A DNA stretch of 64,000 bases from Micromonospora cremea (GCF_900143515.1 NZ_FSQT01000002.1:931501-995500), one strand, 5' to 3'. Shown: positions 52,149-60,975, counted from the first letter of the stretch. Notes: generated by a model not told the origin, from the letters alone. Numbers and translations are program-made.

Positions 52149-53939
52149 TCAGCGGTGCGAGTGGTCGCGGAAGCCCCGGCGGGTCTTGCGGCCCAGGTAG
52201 CCGGCGGTGACCAGGTGCTCCAACAGCGGGGCCGGAGCGAAGCCGGGCTCGCGCAGCTCCAGGTACAGCTCCCGCTGGATGGCCAGTGAGACGTCCAGCC
52301 CGACCACGTCGAGCAGCTCGAACGGGCCCATCGGGTAGCCGCAGCCCAGCTTCATCGCGTGGTCGATGTCGTCGGCCGTGGAGTAGCTGGCCTCCAGCAT
52401 CTTCACCGCGTCGTTGAGGTACGGGAAGAGCAGCGCGTTGACGATGAACCCGGACCGGTCTCCGCACACCACGCCGGTCTTGCCCAGCGCGGCGCAGACC
52501 GCCCGGGCGGTCGCGGTGGTCTCCGGGGAGGTGCGGATGGTGCGGACCACCTCGACCAGCGGCATGATCGGCGCCGGGTTGAAGAAGTGCAGCCCCACCA
52601 CGTCGGCGGGCCGGTGGGTGGCCATCGCCACGTCGATCACCGGCAGCGAGGAGGTGGTGGTCGCCAGCACCACGCCCGGCTTGCAGATCTCGTCGAGGCT
52701 GGCGAAGAGCGCCTTCTTCACGCTCAACTCCTCGACGACCGCCTCGACCACCAGGTCGACGTCGGCGAGGTGGTCGAGCGTGGCGGACCAGCTGATCCGG
52801 CCCAGCGCGGCGTCCCGGTCGGCCTCGGCGAGCTTGCCGCGCACCACGCCCTTGTTCAGCGAGGTCTTCACCGCCTCGCAGACCTTCGCGGACTTCTCCG
52901 CGCCCCGGGTCACCGAGATGACCTCGTAGCCGGCCTTCGCGAACACCTCGATGATCCCGGTGGCCATCGTCCCGGAGCCCACCACGCCCACCTTGGCGAG
53001 CGCGCGCGCGCCGTCGGCGAGCGCGGCCTCCGTGGCCAGCGGCGTCGCCTCGTCGGGTACGACCACCGGCGAGCCGGGCCGCTCGTAGGTGTAGAAGCCC
53101 CGGCCGGACTTCCGGCCCAGCAGCCCCGCGGTCACCATCTGCTTGAGCAGCGGCACCGGGGCGTGCCGGCGGTCCCGCCCGCCGCGCCGGTACATGGTGT
53201 CCAGAATCTCGTACGCGGTGTCCAGGCCGATCAGGTCCATCAGCGCCAGCGGACCCATCGGCAGGCCGCAACCGAGCTTCATCGCGGCGTCGATGTCCTC
53301 CCGGGTCGCGTAGTGCGACTCGAACATGCCGACCGCGTGGTTGAGGTAGCCGAAGAGGAGCGCGTTCGCGATGAAGCCGGCCCGGTCGTTGATGGTGACG
53401 TCGACCTTGCCGAGCCGGGCGCAGAGCGCTTCGACGTCGGCGACCACCGCGGGCGCGGTGACCACGGTGCGGACCACCTCGACCAGCTTCATCACCGGCG
53501 CCGGGTTGAAGAAGTGGATGCCGATCACCTGGTTGGGCCGCGTGGTGGCCACCGAAATCTCGGTGACGCTCAGCGACGAGGTGTTGGTGGCCAGGATGGT
53601 CTCCGGCCGGCAGACCCGGTCCAGCTCCGCGAAGATCCGCTGCTTGAGGTCAAGGTGCTCGGGCACCGCCTCGATGACCAGGTCGACGGAGTGCAGCGCG
53701 TCCAGCCCGACCGCGAAGTGCACCCGGTCGAGCAGCGCGTCCCGGTCCTCCGGGGCGAGCTTGCCCTTGGCCACCGCCCGGTCGGTGGAGCCGGTGAGGG
53801 TGACCCGGCCACGCTCCAGCGCCGGCTCGGAGATCTCGACCGCCACCACGTCGATGCCGTTGCGGGCGAAGACCTCGACGATGCCGGCACCCATGGTGCC
53901 CAGCCCCACCACACCCACGGTGCTGAACTCGCGCGCCAC
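52149..53939 (-). CDS. Tandem-fused 3-hydroxyacyl-CoA (3-hydroxybutyryl-CoA) dehydrogenase
   Basis: 596 residues made of two complete copies of the dehydrogenase. Copy 1 starts VGVVGLGTMGAGIVEVFARN (NAD-binding) and has EAVPEHLDLK, ATNTSSLSVT, the catalytic HFFNPAPVMKLVEVVRT and the C-terminal GFIANALLFGYLNHAV. Copy 2 repeats these from about residue 315: VGVVGSGTMATGIIEVFAKA, EAVVEELSVK, ATTTSSLPVI, HFFNPAPIMPLVEVVRT. Both catalytic His are kept. It would reduce acetoacetyl-CoA between thiolase and Ccr in the ethylmalonyl-CoA pathway. The shared operator motif lies 32 bp upstream. Confidence 0.93.
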   Translation of the reverse strand: MAREFSTVGVVGLGTMGAGIVEVFARNGIDVVAVEISEPALERGRVTLTGSTDRAVAKGKLAPEDRDALLDRVHFAVGLDALHSVDLVIEAVPEHLDLKQRIFAELDRVCRPETILATNTSSLSVTEISVATTRPNQVIGIHFFNPAPVMKLVEVVRTVVTAPAVVADVEALCARLGKVDVTINDRAGFIANALLFGYLNHAVGMFESHYATREDIDAAMKLGCGLPMGPLALMDLIGLDTAYEILDTMYRRGGRDRRHAPVPLLKQMVTAGLLGRKSGRGFYTYERPGSPVVVPDEATPLATEAALADGARALAKVGVVGSGTMATGIIEVFAKAGYEVISVTRGAEKSAKVCEAVKTSLNKGVVRGKLAEADRDAALGRISWSATLDHLADVDLVVEAVVEELSVKKALFASLDEICKPGVVLATTTSSLPVIDVAMATHRPADVVGLHFFNPAPIMPLVEVVRTIRTSPETTATARAVCAALGKTGVVCGDRSGFIVNALLFPYLNDAVKMLEASYSTADDIDHAMKLGCGYPMGPFELLDVVGLDVSLAIQRELYLELREPGFAPAPLLEHLVTAGYLGRKTRRGFRDHSHR

Positions 53940-53970
53940 GACCGGCCTCCCCAGACACTCCGCACGACCA

Positions 53971-53986
53971 CTGAACGGCCGCTAAG
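53971..53986. promoter_or_regulatory. Candidate shared operator upstream of the 3-hydroxyacyl-CoA dehydrogenase
   Basis: CTGAACGGCCGCTAAG, differing at two central positions from the icmA site, 32 bp before the start codon. Confidence 0.6.
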
Positions 53987-54079
53987 GCTATGCGCGCGAG
54001 TCTGCCACGTGACGATCGGTTGTCGAGACGCCGTGGGATATTTCACCCATGACGCCGCCCGGGGTGGCCGGGCCGGCGC

Positions 54080-55153
54080 TCAGCTGGCCGGGACGGTGGT
54101 CAGCGCGAGCAGCTCCGCGACGAACTCCGCCGGGCGCTCCAGGTGCGGGCTGTGCCCGCAACCGGGCAGCACCACCTCGTGGTACGCGCCCCCGGCCGCC
54201 GCGTACCGCTCCAGCACCGCCCGGGTCTGGCCGACCATCGGCTGCGGCGGGCACTCCGCCTCGCCGGGCCATCCGGGTACGACCCCCAGCGAGCCCAGGT
54301 ACGCCAGGTCGAACAGTGAGGTGTCCGAGACGATCACGTCGGCGTCGCCGCGTACCCAGGTGACCGGAGGCTTGTCGGCGACGGCCACCAGCTCGTCGGC
54401 GAGCCGGAACCAGGTCGGCGCGAGCGCGTTGAGCACCCCACGCTCTCCCGGCGCCATGCCCGGCCAGTTCTCCGAGGACGCGGCCGTGCCGGGGTAGTTG
54501 TCGTCCCCCGTGGCGGTGGAGAGCAGGCTGTCGAGCAGTAGTTCCTCGTCGCTGCCCAGCGACACCGGATCGGCCACATAGGTGGCTCGAAGCACGGCGC
54601 GCGGGCTGGTCGGGGCGTCGGTGCCGCGATCACCGGCGGTGAGCCGGGCGACGAAGTCCGGATTCGCCGTGCCGGCGCCGGTGCCGGCGAAGTCGGGCGT
54701 CGTCGGCGTGCCGGCCAGGTCGCGGGTGCCACCGAAGCCGTACGGGGAGACCGGCGCGGCGAGCAGCAGGGCGCCCACCCGGTGCGGGTGGTCGACCAGC
54801 AGTCGCATCGCCACGCCCCCGCCGAGGGAGTGCCCGACCACCACCGGGCGGGCGTCGGCGGCGCCGAAGAGCGCCGGGTCGTCCAGCAGGGCGGCCACGT
54901 CGTCGGAGAAGTCCCGAAGGCCGCGGGTCGCGTTCACCGGTGCGGTCTCGGAGGCGCCGTAACCGCGCAGGTCCGGGGCGACCACCCGCAGCGTCGGCGG
55001 CAGTCGCCGGACCAGCGGCTCCCAGAACGGCGCGGACGAGCAGTTGCCGTGGATCAGCAGCACGGGGGTGCCGTCCGGCGGGCCGGCCACCCGTACCGCC
55101 TGGGTGATGCCGTTCGCCGTCACGGTCCGCTGCTCGGTCTCCATCCGCGGCAT
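54080..55153 (-). CDS. Alpha/beta hydrolase
   Basis: 357 residues. TPVLLIHGNCSSAPFWEPLV (oxyanion HG), VVAPDLRGYGASETAPVNAT, the nucleophile elbow PVVVGHSLGGGVAMRL (GHSLG), the acid region VTWVRGDADVIVSD and the His in VLPGCGHSPHLERPAEF are all present, so it should be active. No secretion signal. ATG 55153 is chosen over 55231, which would add unstructured residues; 55144 is also possible. Substrate unknown. Confidence 0.85.
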   Translation of the reverse strand: MPRMETEQRTVTANGITQAVRVAGPPDGTPVLLIHGNCSSAPFWEPLVRRLPPTLRVVAPDLRGYGASETAPVNATRGLRDFSDDVAALLDDPALFGAADARPVVVGHSLGGGVAMRLLVDHPHRVGALLLAAPVSPYGFGGTRDLAGTPTTPDFAGTGAGTANPDFVARLTAGDRGTDAPTSPRAVLRATYVADPVSLGSDEELLLDSLLSTATGDDNYPGTAASSENWPGMAPGERGVLNALAPTWFRLADELVAVADKPPVTWVRGDADVIVSDTSLFDLAYLGSLGVVPGWPGEAECPPQPMVGQTRAVLERYAAAGGAYHEVVLPGCGHSPHLERPAEFVAELLALTTVPAS

Positions 55154-55244
55154 GCTGCCACGCCGGTCCGCGCCGGTCCAGGTGCCCGACAGCCACCCGG
55201 GGAGCGCCCCGAGTGTGGGCGCACCAAGCACAGCGTGCGGTCAC

Positions 55245-55661
55245 TCAGCGGCGTGCGGTGGGCGGGGTGGCCAGCGGCAGCGGCAGCGTCGGCCGGACGT
55301 CACGCCGGGACGGGCCGAAGCTGAGCCCGACCGGATCGGTGTGGGCCACTCCCGGATCGAACAGGCGCAGCTCGGTGCGGCCGAGCCGGATCACGTCGCC
55401 GTCGGAGAGGAGTTCCACCTCGGTGATCCGGCGGTCGTTGAGCCAGGTGCCGTTGGTCGAGCCCAGGTCCCGCAGCGACGGGCCGTCCGGCGCCAGCCAC
55501 ACCTCCGCGTGCTGCCGGCTCAGGTGCGGGTCGTTGATGACGACGTGCCCGGTCGGCGCCCGACCGATCACCTGCGACTCGGCCCGCAGCCGAAAGCTCG
55601 CCCCGCGCATCGGCCCACCCGCGACCGTCAACAGCGGCATCAGTTCCGGATGTTCCTCCAT
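55245..55661 (-). CDS. FHA-domain protein
   Basis: 138 residues: one forkhead-associated domain that binds phosphothreonine peptides. SQVIGRAPTGHVVINDPHLS supplies the GR and SR elements (LSRQHAEVW), and DLGSTNGTWLND the conserved ST-NGT loop. Probably a target or adaptor of Ser/Thr kinases, although no kinase gene is nearby. The Pro/Thr-rich C-terminus may be unstructured. Confidence 0.9.
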   Translation of the reverse strand: MEEHPELMPLLTVAGGPMRGASFRLRAESQVIGRAPTGHVVINDPHLSRQHAEVWLAPDGPSLRDLGSTNGTWLNDRRITEVELLSDGDVIRLGRTELRLFDPGVAHTDPVGLSFGPSRRDVRPTLPLPLATPPTARR

Positions 55662-55915
55662 GGACAGTCAGCCCTCCACCCCACACCACTACTCCGCGCG
55701 TCAGCCTGCCATCAGACGGTAATCGTCAGTACCGACCAGCCGGTCAGCTCCTCGCCACCTCCCGGCCATCTCCCGTTCCACGGTTCGGGCGGTCGAGATC
55801 CGACGCAGAGGCCCTGCCTGCTCTGATCAACGAGCCGACGACCCGGTGCGACTCCCGTATCGCCGGGCCGAATCGCGCCCTACCGACGAGTAATCTTCGG
55901 GTCTAGACTTCCGCC

Positions 55916-57412
55916 ATGACGGCTGTGCATGTCCCCGGCAACCCGGTCATCGAGGCGGGCGAACTGGTTTCCACCAGTCCAGCCACCGGCGTCGAGGCCG
56001 GTCGCCTCCCGGTCGCCACCGACGCCGACGTCCGGCGGGCCGTCGACCGCGCCCGCACCGCCAACGAATGGTGGGCCGGGCTGGGCTTCACCGGCCGTCG
56101 CGAACGGCTGCTGCGCTGGCGCGCCCTGCTCGCGAAGCGGATCGAGCAGCTCGCCGAGCTGGTGCACGTCGAGGGTGGCAAGCCGGTCGCCGACGCCATC
56201 GTCGAGATCGTCACCGCGATCGAGCACATCGACTGGGCCGCCCGCAACGCCAACCGCGTGCTCGGCCCGCGTCGGGTGCGGTCCCGGCTCATCCTCGCCG
56301 AGTTCTCCGGGCACCTCGAATACCAGCCGTACGGCGTGGTGGGCGTGATCGGGCCGTGGAACTATCCGGTCTTCACCCCGATCGGTTCCGCCGCGTACGC
56401 GCTGGCCGCCGGCAACGCCGTCGTGCTCAAGCCGAGCGAGTACACGCCCGTGGTCGGTCAGTGGCTGGTGGACAGCTTCGCCGAGGTCGTACCCGAGCAA
56501 CCCGTCTTCACCGCCGTGCACGGGCTGGGCGAGGTGGGCGCGGCGCTGTGCCGTTCAGGGGTGAACAAACTCGCCTTCACCGGCTCCACCGCCACCGCCC
56601 GCAAGGTCATGGCCGCCTGCGCCGAGACGTTGACCCCGGTGCTGATCGAGGGCGGCGGCAAGGACGCCATGATCGTCGACAGTGATGCCGACCTGGACGC
56701 CGCCGCCGAGGCGTGCGTCTGGGGCGGCATGACCAACGCTGGCCAGACCTGCATCGGCATCGAGCGGGTGTACGCCGTCGACCAGGTCTTCGACACCTTC
56801 GTCGACAAGGTGGTGGCCCGCGCGGGCCGGCTGACCGTCGGGCCCGAGGGCACCGACATCGGCCCGATCACCATGCCCGGCCAGGTCGACGTGATCCGCC
56901 GCCACATCGAGGCCGCGGTCAGCTCCGGCGGGCGCGCCGTGCTCGGCGGACCGAGCGCGGTGCAGCCGCCGTACGTGCATCCGACCGTGCTGGTGGACGT
57001 GCCGGAGGAGTCGGCCGCCGTCCGCGAGGAGACCTTCGGGCCGACGCTCACCATCAGCCGGGTCCGCGACGCCGACGAGGCCCTCGCCCGGGCCAACGCG
57101 CTGCCGTACGGCCTGGGCGGTTCGGTCTTCGGCCGGCGGCGTGCGGTCGCCATCGCCCGACGGCTGCGCTCCGGGATGGCTTCGGTCAACTCCACCCTCA
57201 CCTTCGCCGGGATGTCCACCCTGCCGTTCGGCGGGGTCGGTGACTCCGGCTTCGGGCGGATCCACGGCGAGGACGGGCTGCGCGAGTTCGGCCGGGCCAA
57301 GGCGATCACCCGCCGGCGGGCCCGTTCGCTGCTGCCGTCCATGACCTTCGAGCGGACACCGACCGACGTGGCCCGACTCGTCAAGGTCATCAAGACGATG
57401 TACGGCAGGTGA
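55916..57412 (+). CDS. NAD(P)-dependent aldehyde dehydrogenase
   Basis: 498 residues. The Rossmann region has VGVIGPWNYPVFTPIGSAAY and VLKPSEYTP. The general-base Glu is in TPVLIEGGGKDAMIV and the catalytic Cys in TNAGQTCIGIERVYAV. EETFGPTLTISRV and STLPFGGVGDSGFGRIHGED are usual family blocks. It resembles class-3/succinate-semialdehyde-type enzymes, but the substrate cannot be read from the sequence. Single gene; downstream is a decayed methyltransferase. Confidence 0.93.
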   Translation: MTAVHVPGNPVIEAGELVSTSPATGVEAGRLPVATDADVRRAVDRARTANEWWAGLGFTGRRERLLRWRALLAKRIEQLAELVHVEGGKPVADAIVEIVTAIEHIDWAARNANRVLGPRRVRSRLILAEFSGHLEYQPYGVVGVIGPWNYPVFTPIGSAAYALAAGNAVVLKPSEYTPVVGQWLVDSFAEVVPEQPVFTAVHGLGEVGAALCRSGVNKLAFTGSTATARKVMAACAETLTPVLIEGGGKDAMIVDSDADLDAAAEACVWGGMTNAGQTCIGIERVYAVDQVFDTFVDKVVARAGRLTVGPEGTDIGPITMPGQVDVIRRHIEAAVSSGGRAVLGGPSAVQPPYVHPTVLVDVPEESAAVREETFGPTLTISRVRDADEALARANALPYGLGGSVFGRRRAVAIARRLRSGMASVNSTLTFAGMSTLPFGGVGDSGFGRIHGEDGLREFGRAKAITRRRARSLLPSMTFERTPTDVARLVKVIKTMYGR

Positions 57413-57452
57413 GTGTCGGATAACCAATCTCCACCCAGATCGCTCTATCCAC

Positions 57453-57786
57453 ATGTTTCGACGCAGTGTTCACGGCGGTTCCTTGTGTCGACAGTGACCG
57501 GTCGTGGAGCGCTCGGCAGCGGCGGCGCCGCCCGGACTCGCTGGCGCGCACGTACCCGGAGATCGGCGAGATGCACGTGGTCGATCTCGGCTGCCGGCTC
57601 GGCACCTGGAATCGCCCGGAACGCAGTTCCTGCCGGTCCGGCTTCGCACTGCGGTCGCCCGACGTTGGCCGCTGGATTACAAGCCGACCCGCAGCCACGA
57701 CGCCGCCATCCACCGGTGCTCTGGACCGAACTGCTGGACCGGTCGCGCTGCCGAAGTCGCTGATCGCGGTGCGAACCGGGGAGTGA
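57453..57786 (+). pseudogene. Remnant of a class I SAM-dependent methyltransferase
   Basis: Pieces of one protein are spread over the three forward frames. First comes RRRRPDSLARTYPEIGEMHV with VVDLGCRLGTW, an SAM-binding motif I with Cys for the usual Gly. After an internal loss, another frame gives FLPVRLRTAVARRWPLDYKP and TRSHDAAIH. A third frame gives VLWTELLDR, and the first frame ends LPKSLIAVRT. Order and wording match the two ends of actinomycete methyltransferases of about 220-250 residues. Multiple breaks plus a deletion make sequencing error an unlikely explanation. Confidence 0.65.
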
Positions 57787-57791
57787 GCCGG

Positions 57792-58451
57792 TCAGAAGAG
57801 GGTCAGCTCGTCCTTCTCGATGCCGCGCAGCTTGTCGTAGTCCACGACCACGCACCGGATGCCCCGGTCGGCGGCGAGCACCCGCGCCTGCGGCTTGATC
57901 TCCTGCGCGGCGAAGACGCCGGTGACCGGACTGAGCAGCGGATCGCGGTTCATCAGTTCGAGATAACGGGTGAGCTGCTCGACGCCGTCGATCTCACCGC
58001 GCCGCTTGACCTCGACGGCGACCGCGCCGGAGTTGGCGTCCCGGCAGAGCAGGTCGACCGGGCCGATCGCCGTCATGTACTCGCGGCGGACCAACGTGTA
58101 CCCGTCGCCCAACGCACTCGGGTTGGCCGCCAGCAACTCCTGGAGGTGCGCCTCCACCCCGTCCTTGCGCAGGCCGGGATCCACCCCCAGCTCGTACGAG
58201 GTGTCCTGGAAGATCTCCTCCAGGGTGATCCGCAGCTCCTCGCCGGCCTTGTTGACCACCCGCCACACGCCGGGGGCCTCCTCCAGCCGACAGGGCGGGC
58301 TCATCCAGTTCAACGGCTTGTACGCCCGGTCGTCGGCATGGATCGACACCGACCCGTCCGCCTTCACCATCAACAGCCGGGTCGCCAGCGGCAGGTGAGC
58401 CGAGAGCCGTCCGACGTAGTCCACCGAGCACTTCGCAATGACCAACCGCAC
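57792..58451 (-). CDS. nucS: Mismatch-specific endonuclease NucS (EndoMS)
   Basis: Cuts mismatched DNA in actinobacteria that lack MutS/MutL. The 219-residue protein starts [20 protein letters not shown] and has an N-terminal DNA-binding half and a RecB-like nuclease half with catalytic Asp in [10 protein letters not shown] and Glu/Lys in [40 protein letters not shown] follows, and the C-terminal ELTLF may be the clamp-binding end. The GTG at 58451 gives the normal length; a longer frame to 58496 adds unconserved residues. Confidence 0.95.
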   Translation of the reverse strand: MRLVIAKCSVDYVGRLSAHLPLATRLLMVKADGSVSIHADDRAYKPLNWMSPPCRLEEAPGVWRVVNKAGEELRITLEEIFQDTSYELGVDPGLRKDGVEAHLQELLAANPSALGDGYTLVRREYMTAIGPVDLLCRDANSGAVAVEVKRRGEIDGVEQLTRYLELMNRDPLLSPVTGVFAAQEIKPQARVLAADRGIRCVVVDYDKLRGIEKDELTLF

Positions 58452-58522
58452 CCGACGAGGGTAGCCGAGCACCCACCGGTCGCCAGCGAGCGGCACTGGC
58501 GCGTCGATGGGATGCTGAGACG

Positions 58523-59140
58523 GTGCTCGAAGTCCTCACCGGTACCGGTCTCGCCGCCTCGGCGGGGCTGAACGCGTACATACCCCTGCTCACCCTCGGT
58601 CTGCTCGCCCGCTACACGGACCTGATCGACCTGCCCAGCGGCTGGACGTGGCTCGGCAACGGTTGGGTCATCGCCATCCTGGCCCTGCTGCTCGCCGTCG
58701 AGATGGTCGCGGACAAGGTGCCGGTGGTCGACCACATCAACGACGTGGTGCAGACGGTGGTCCGACCCACCGCCGGCGGCCTGGCCTTCGGCGCCGGATC
58801 GTCGTCGGAGACGGTGACGGTCACCGACCCGGGGAGCTTCTTCTCGTCGCACCAGTGGGTGCCCGTGGTCACCGGCGTTCTGCTCGCGTTCGGCGTACAC
58901 CTGCTCAAGTCCGCCGCCCGGCCGGTCGTCAACGCGACCACCGCCGGGTTCGGTGCCCCGGTGGCCAGCACCGCCGAGGACGCCACCAGCGTGGTGGTCT
59001 CCCTGGTGGCGATCATCCTGCCGGTGCTGGTGCTCGCTTTCCTGCTCGGCCTGGTGGCGTTCGTCTACTGGTTCCTGCGCCGACGCTCCGAACGCCGCCG
59101 GGAACGCGAGGCAGCCCGCGCCGCCGGCTTCCGCGTCTGA
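58523..59140 (+). CDS. DUF4126 membrane protein
   Basis: 205 residues, about four to five membrane helices: [60 protein letters not shown] and [20 protein letters not shown]. The N-terminal half with GLNAYIPLL and [19 protein letters not shown] is typical of DUF4126. The tail is strongly basic. Divergent from nucS with 71 bp between. Function unknown. Confidence 0.85.
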   Translation: MLEVLTGTGLAASAGLNAYIPLLTLGLLARYTDLIDLPSGWTWLGNGWVIAILALLLAVEMVADKVPVVDHINDVVQTVVRPTAGGLAFGAGSSSETVTVTDPGSFFSSHQWVPVVTGVLLAFGVHLLKSAARPVVNATTAGFGAPVASTAEDATSVVVSLVAIILPVLVLAFLLGLVAFVYWFLRRRSERRREREAARAAGFRV

Positions 59141-59183
59141 CGAGACCGCCTGGCCGTGGCGGTTCCCGCCAGATCCAGACATG

Positions 59184-59223
59184 CCGCTGGCCGGCACCCC
59201 AGGGTTGGGGTGCCGGCCAGCGG
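59184..59223. terminator. Bidirectional hairpin terminator
   Basis: A perfect 17-bp GC stem (59184-59200 with 59207-59223) with a 6-nt AGGGTT loop lies between the convergent stops at 59140 and 59261. Confidence 0.8.
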
Positions 59224-59260
59224 TCGATGTCACGCGGTCATGCGGGTGGTGCTTGGGGTG

Positions 59261-59815
59261 TCACTTGTTCCAGTGCTGGGCGACCAGGTCGGTGGCCTGC
59301 TGCTCCCACTGGGCGTAGGCATCGGGGTAGGCCGAGACCTGCACGGTCTGCGCGGCGTCGGTCAACGCCATGTCCTGCCACCCGTCAACCTGCTTGAGAC
59401 CCTTGAGGAACGCGGTCGTCGAGTAGGCGGGGTCGGTGATCTGCTCCGGCGTACCCCAACCCGAGCTGGGGCGCTGCTGGAACAGGCCCAGCGAGTCGTG
59501 GTCGTTCTTGTCGCCGAGGTGACCCAGGTTCTCCAGCTTCGACTCCTGCAGGCTGGTGGCGATCGAGATGACCGCGGCCCGCTCAGGCAGATCGGCCTTC
59601 TTCGTCGCGGCGATGATCGCCTTGACGTTCGCAATCTGCTCGTCGTTGAGGTCGATGTGCGACTGCGCGCCCTGCGCCTTGACCGTCTGCACCGCCACGG
59701 CGGCGGGCTTGCCGTCGACGGGGGCGGCGTGGGCGGCGATCGGGCCGGCGAAGACACCACCGGCGAACGCGAGACCAGCAACGGACAGCATGCTCTTACG
59801 AATGATCGTGTTCAT
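59261..59815 (-). CDS. Secreted lytic-transglycosylase-like protein
   Basis: 184 residues. Signal peptide (SMLSVAGLAFAGGVFAGPIA, cleavage near AHA-A), then an Ala/Val-rich spacer and an SLT/lysozyme-like domain: ANVKAIIAATKKADLPERAA, VISIATSLQESKLENLGHLG (Glu in the position of the catalytic acid), NDHDSLGLFQQRPSSGWGTP and TTAFLKGLKQVDGWQDMALT. Probably trims peptidoglycan during growth or resuscitation. SD AAGGAG before ATG 59815. A strong hairpin sits in its leader. Confidence 0.82.
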   Translation of the reverse strand: MNTIIRKSMLSVAGLAFAGGVFAGPIAAHAAPVDGKPAAVAVQTVKAQGAQSHIDLNDEQIANVKAIIAATKKADLPERAAVISIATSLQESKLENLGHLGDKNDHDSLGLFQQRPSSGWGTPEQITDPAYSTTAFLKGLKQVDGWQDMALTDAAQTVQVSAYPDAYAQWEQQATDLVAQHWNK

Positions 59816-59841
59816 GGGGGTGAGCTCCTTCAGGGGGTAGA

Positions 59842-59878
59842 CACCCACCGCCCAGTTCGGGGGAACGGCGTGTGGGTG
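59842..59878 (-). promoter_or_regulatory. Leader hairpin upstream of the transglycosylase-like gene
   Basis: CACCCAC, CGCC and GTTC on the plus strand (59842-59858) pair with GAAC, GGCG and GTGGGTG (59863-59878), interrupted by a 2-nt and a 1-nt bulge. This gives a nearly continuous 15-bp stem. It ends about a dozen bases upstream of the SD, so it could act as an attenuator or other RNA control element. No known riboswitch motif was recognised. Confidence 0.5.
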
Positions 59879-59954
59879 CAAGCACCTCGTCCGGCGCTTT
59901 CAACACGGGGGAAAGTCTTTCGGCGGCCTACGGGCGGGGGCCTCGTGGCGCCGG

Positions 59955-60180
59955 GACCGTGTGTAACGACCGGCGGGCCGGGGTCATTCCGGGGCTGGCC
60001 CATCCGTCGACACCCGGTAGATCAGGTGCTGGTGCGGTCGTTCAGGGAGTCTGCAACGACCGCGCACCCGCGGGCATTCCAACCCGCCTGGCTGCCATCC
60101 CAACCCCGAGGCGGGGTGGCGGGCCGGTGGTGCTGCGATCGTCAGGGTGTGTAACGACCCCGGGCCGGCCACGATTCCAG
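59955..60180. repeat. Degenerate 90-98-bp tandem repeats
   Basis: Three related units begin with AACGAC at 59965, 60055 and 60153. Each is preceded by a TGTGT/TCTGC-like stretch and followed about 20-25 bp later by ATTCC. The units end in related GGTGCTG...GATCGTCAGGG sequences. Inverted GGTCGTT/AACGACC pairs link adjacent units. Confidence 0.5.
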
Positions 60181-60339
60181 CCCACGGGTGCGGCCGGTCA
60201 CAGGCCAGACACCCCCGATACCGGACATCCGGCACGAGATCGGCGAGCCGTTTCCATCAGGCCGTCCGCCCGAGGGCTCGGCTCGATCCGGAGGGGCTGT
60301 CCAATCGGCTGCCCGGCATCGGATGGGCCTGTTGGGGGT

Positions 60340-60417
60340 TGATCGACTCGATATCGCCGATGTCGGGGTATCCGGTGGCCGTGGATACCGCAATATCGGC
60401 GAGGTCGAAGTCGATCA
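60340..60417. repeat. Copy C of the 78-bp dispersed palindrome
   Basis: Starts TGATCGACTCGATATCGCCG and ends GTCGATCA, exactly 78 bp like copy B. The core GATGTCGGGGTATCC is close to copy A. The right arm has mismatches (GATACCGCAATATCGGCGA). Confidence 0.8.
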
Positions 60418-60614
60418 TCCCGGGCGAAGGCGATCCGGGGGCGAGGTGGCCAGCGAGCGGTATACCTCAGAGGCATATGTATGACTCACAGGTATACCGC
60501 TCACAACACCGACCGCTCCCCCGGATCGCCCGCTGGTCCGCGTCGGAGAGACGGTGGCCTGGCCGCATCCACCGCCAGGGCCAGGCCGGGGCCGCCAGCC
60601 AGATGCGCCCTAAT

Positions 60615-60975
60615 CCCGGCGCCGGGATCAGAGCCCACGACGACCCCGACGGAAGGCGACACATCGCACCTGGCAAGGGAATCCGGGGCGGACAGCGATC
60701 GCCGACGGTATGGGACTGACCGCACGTTGCGCAGGGATTGGTGCGGGACAACGACCGCCGGCCAAAACGGGACCAACCCGCGCCCTGGCGCAGGGAGCAG
60801 AGCCGATGGCGATCGCCGCCGGGGTCGGGGCTTGCCCGACCCGCGCAGGAATCGGACCGGACCGAACAACCCGCCGGGATGGGACGTGCCGGACCCCGGG
60901 TTCCGAACGGACGGCGACCACCGGCGGGGTGGGGCCCGCCGTGCCCGGCGCAGGGATCAAGCCTGACCGCCCGGA
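60615..60975. repeat. Degenerate tandem repeats of about 57 bp
   Basis: Units anchored on GCGCAGGGATC-like sequence recur at about 60624, 60677, 60734, 60793, 60848 and 60953. The 60848-60953 gap spans two units, one of which has lost the anchor. Each is followed by GGAC-x-x-CGA(C/T)CGCCGG-like sequence. Identity between units is moderate, but the spacing of 50-59 bp is regular. Confidence 0.5.

Noticed and set aside
59816..60050. c-di-AMP (ydaO) riboswitch upstream of the transglycosylase-like gene
   Set aside because: Context suggested it, but the conserved GGGGAA...GGGGUGAAU and CCGUCAGCUAACCUCGUAGGC-like blocks could not be found; only a hairpin is supported.
60481..60966. Arg/Pro/Gly-rich open frames in the repeat region
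   Set aside because: No SD, and the translations simply repeat the underlying DNA units in several frames with no recognisable domain.
60615..60975. CRISPR or integron attC array
   Set aside because: Units vary throughout with no constant repeat and variable spacer, there are no cas or integrase genes, and no attC-type core sites are apparent.
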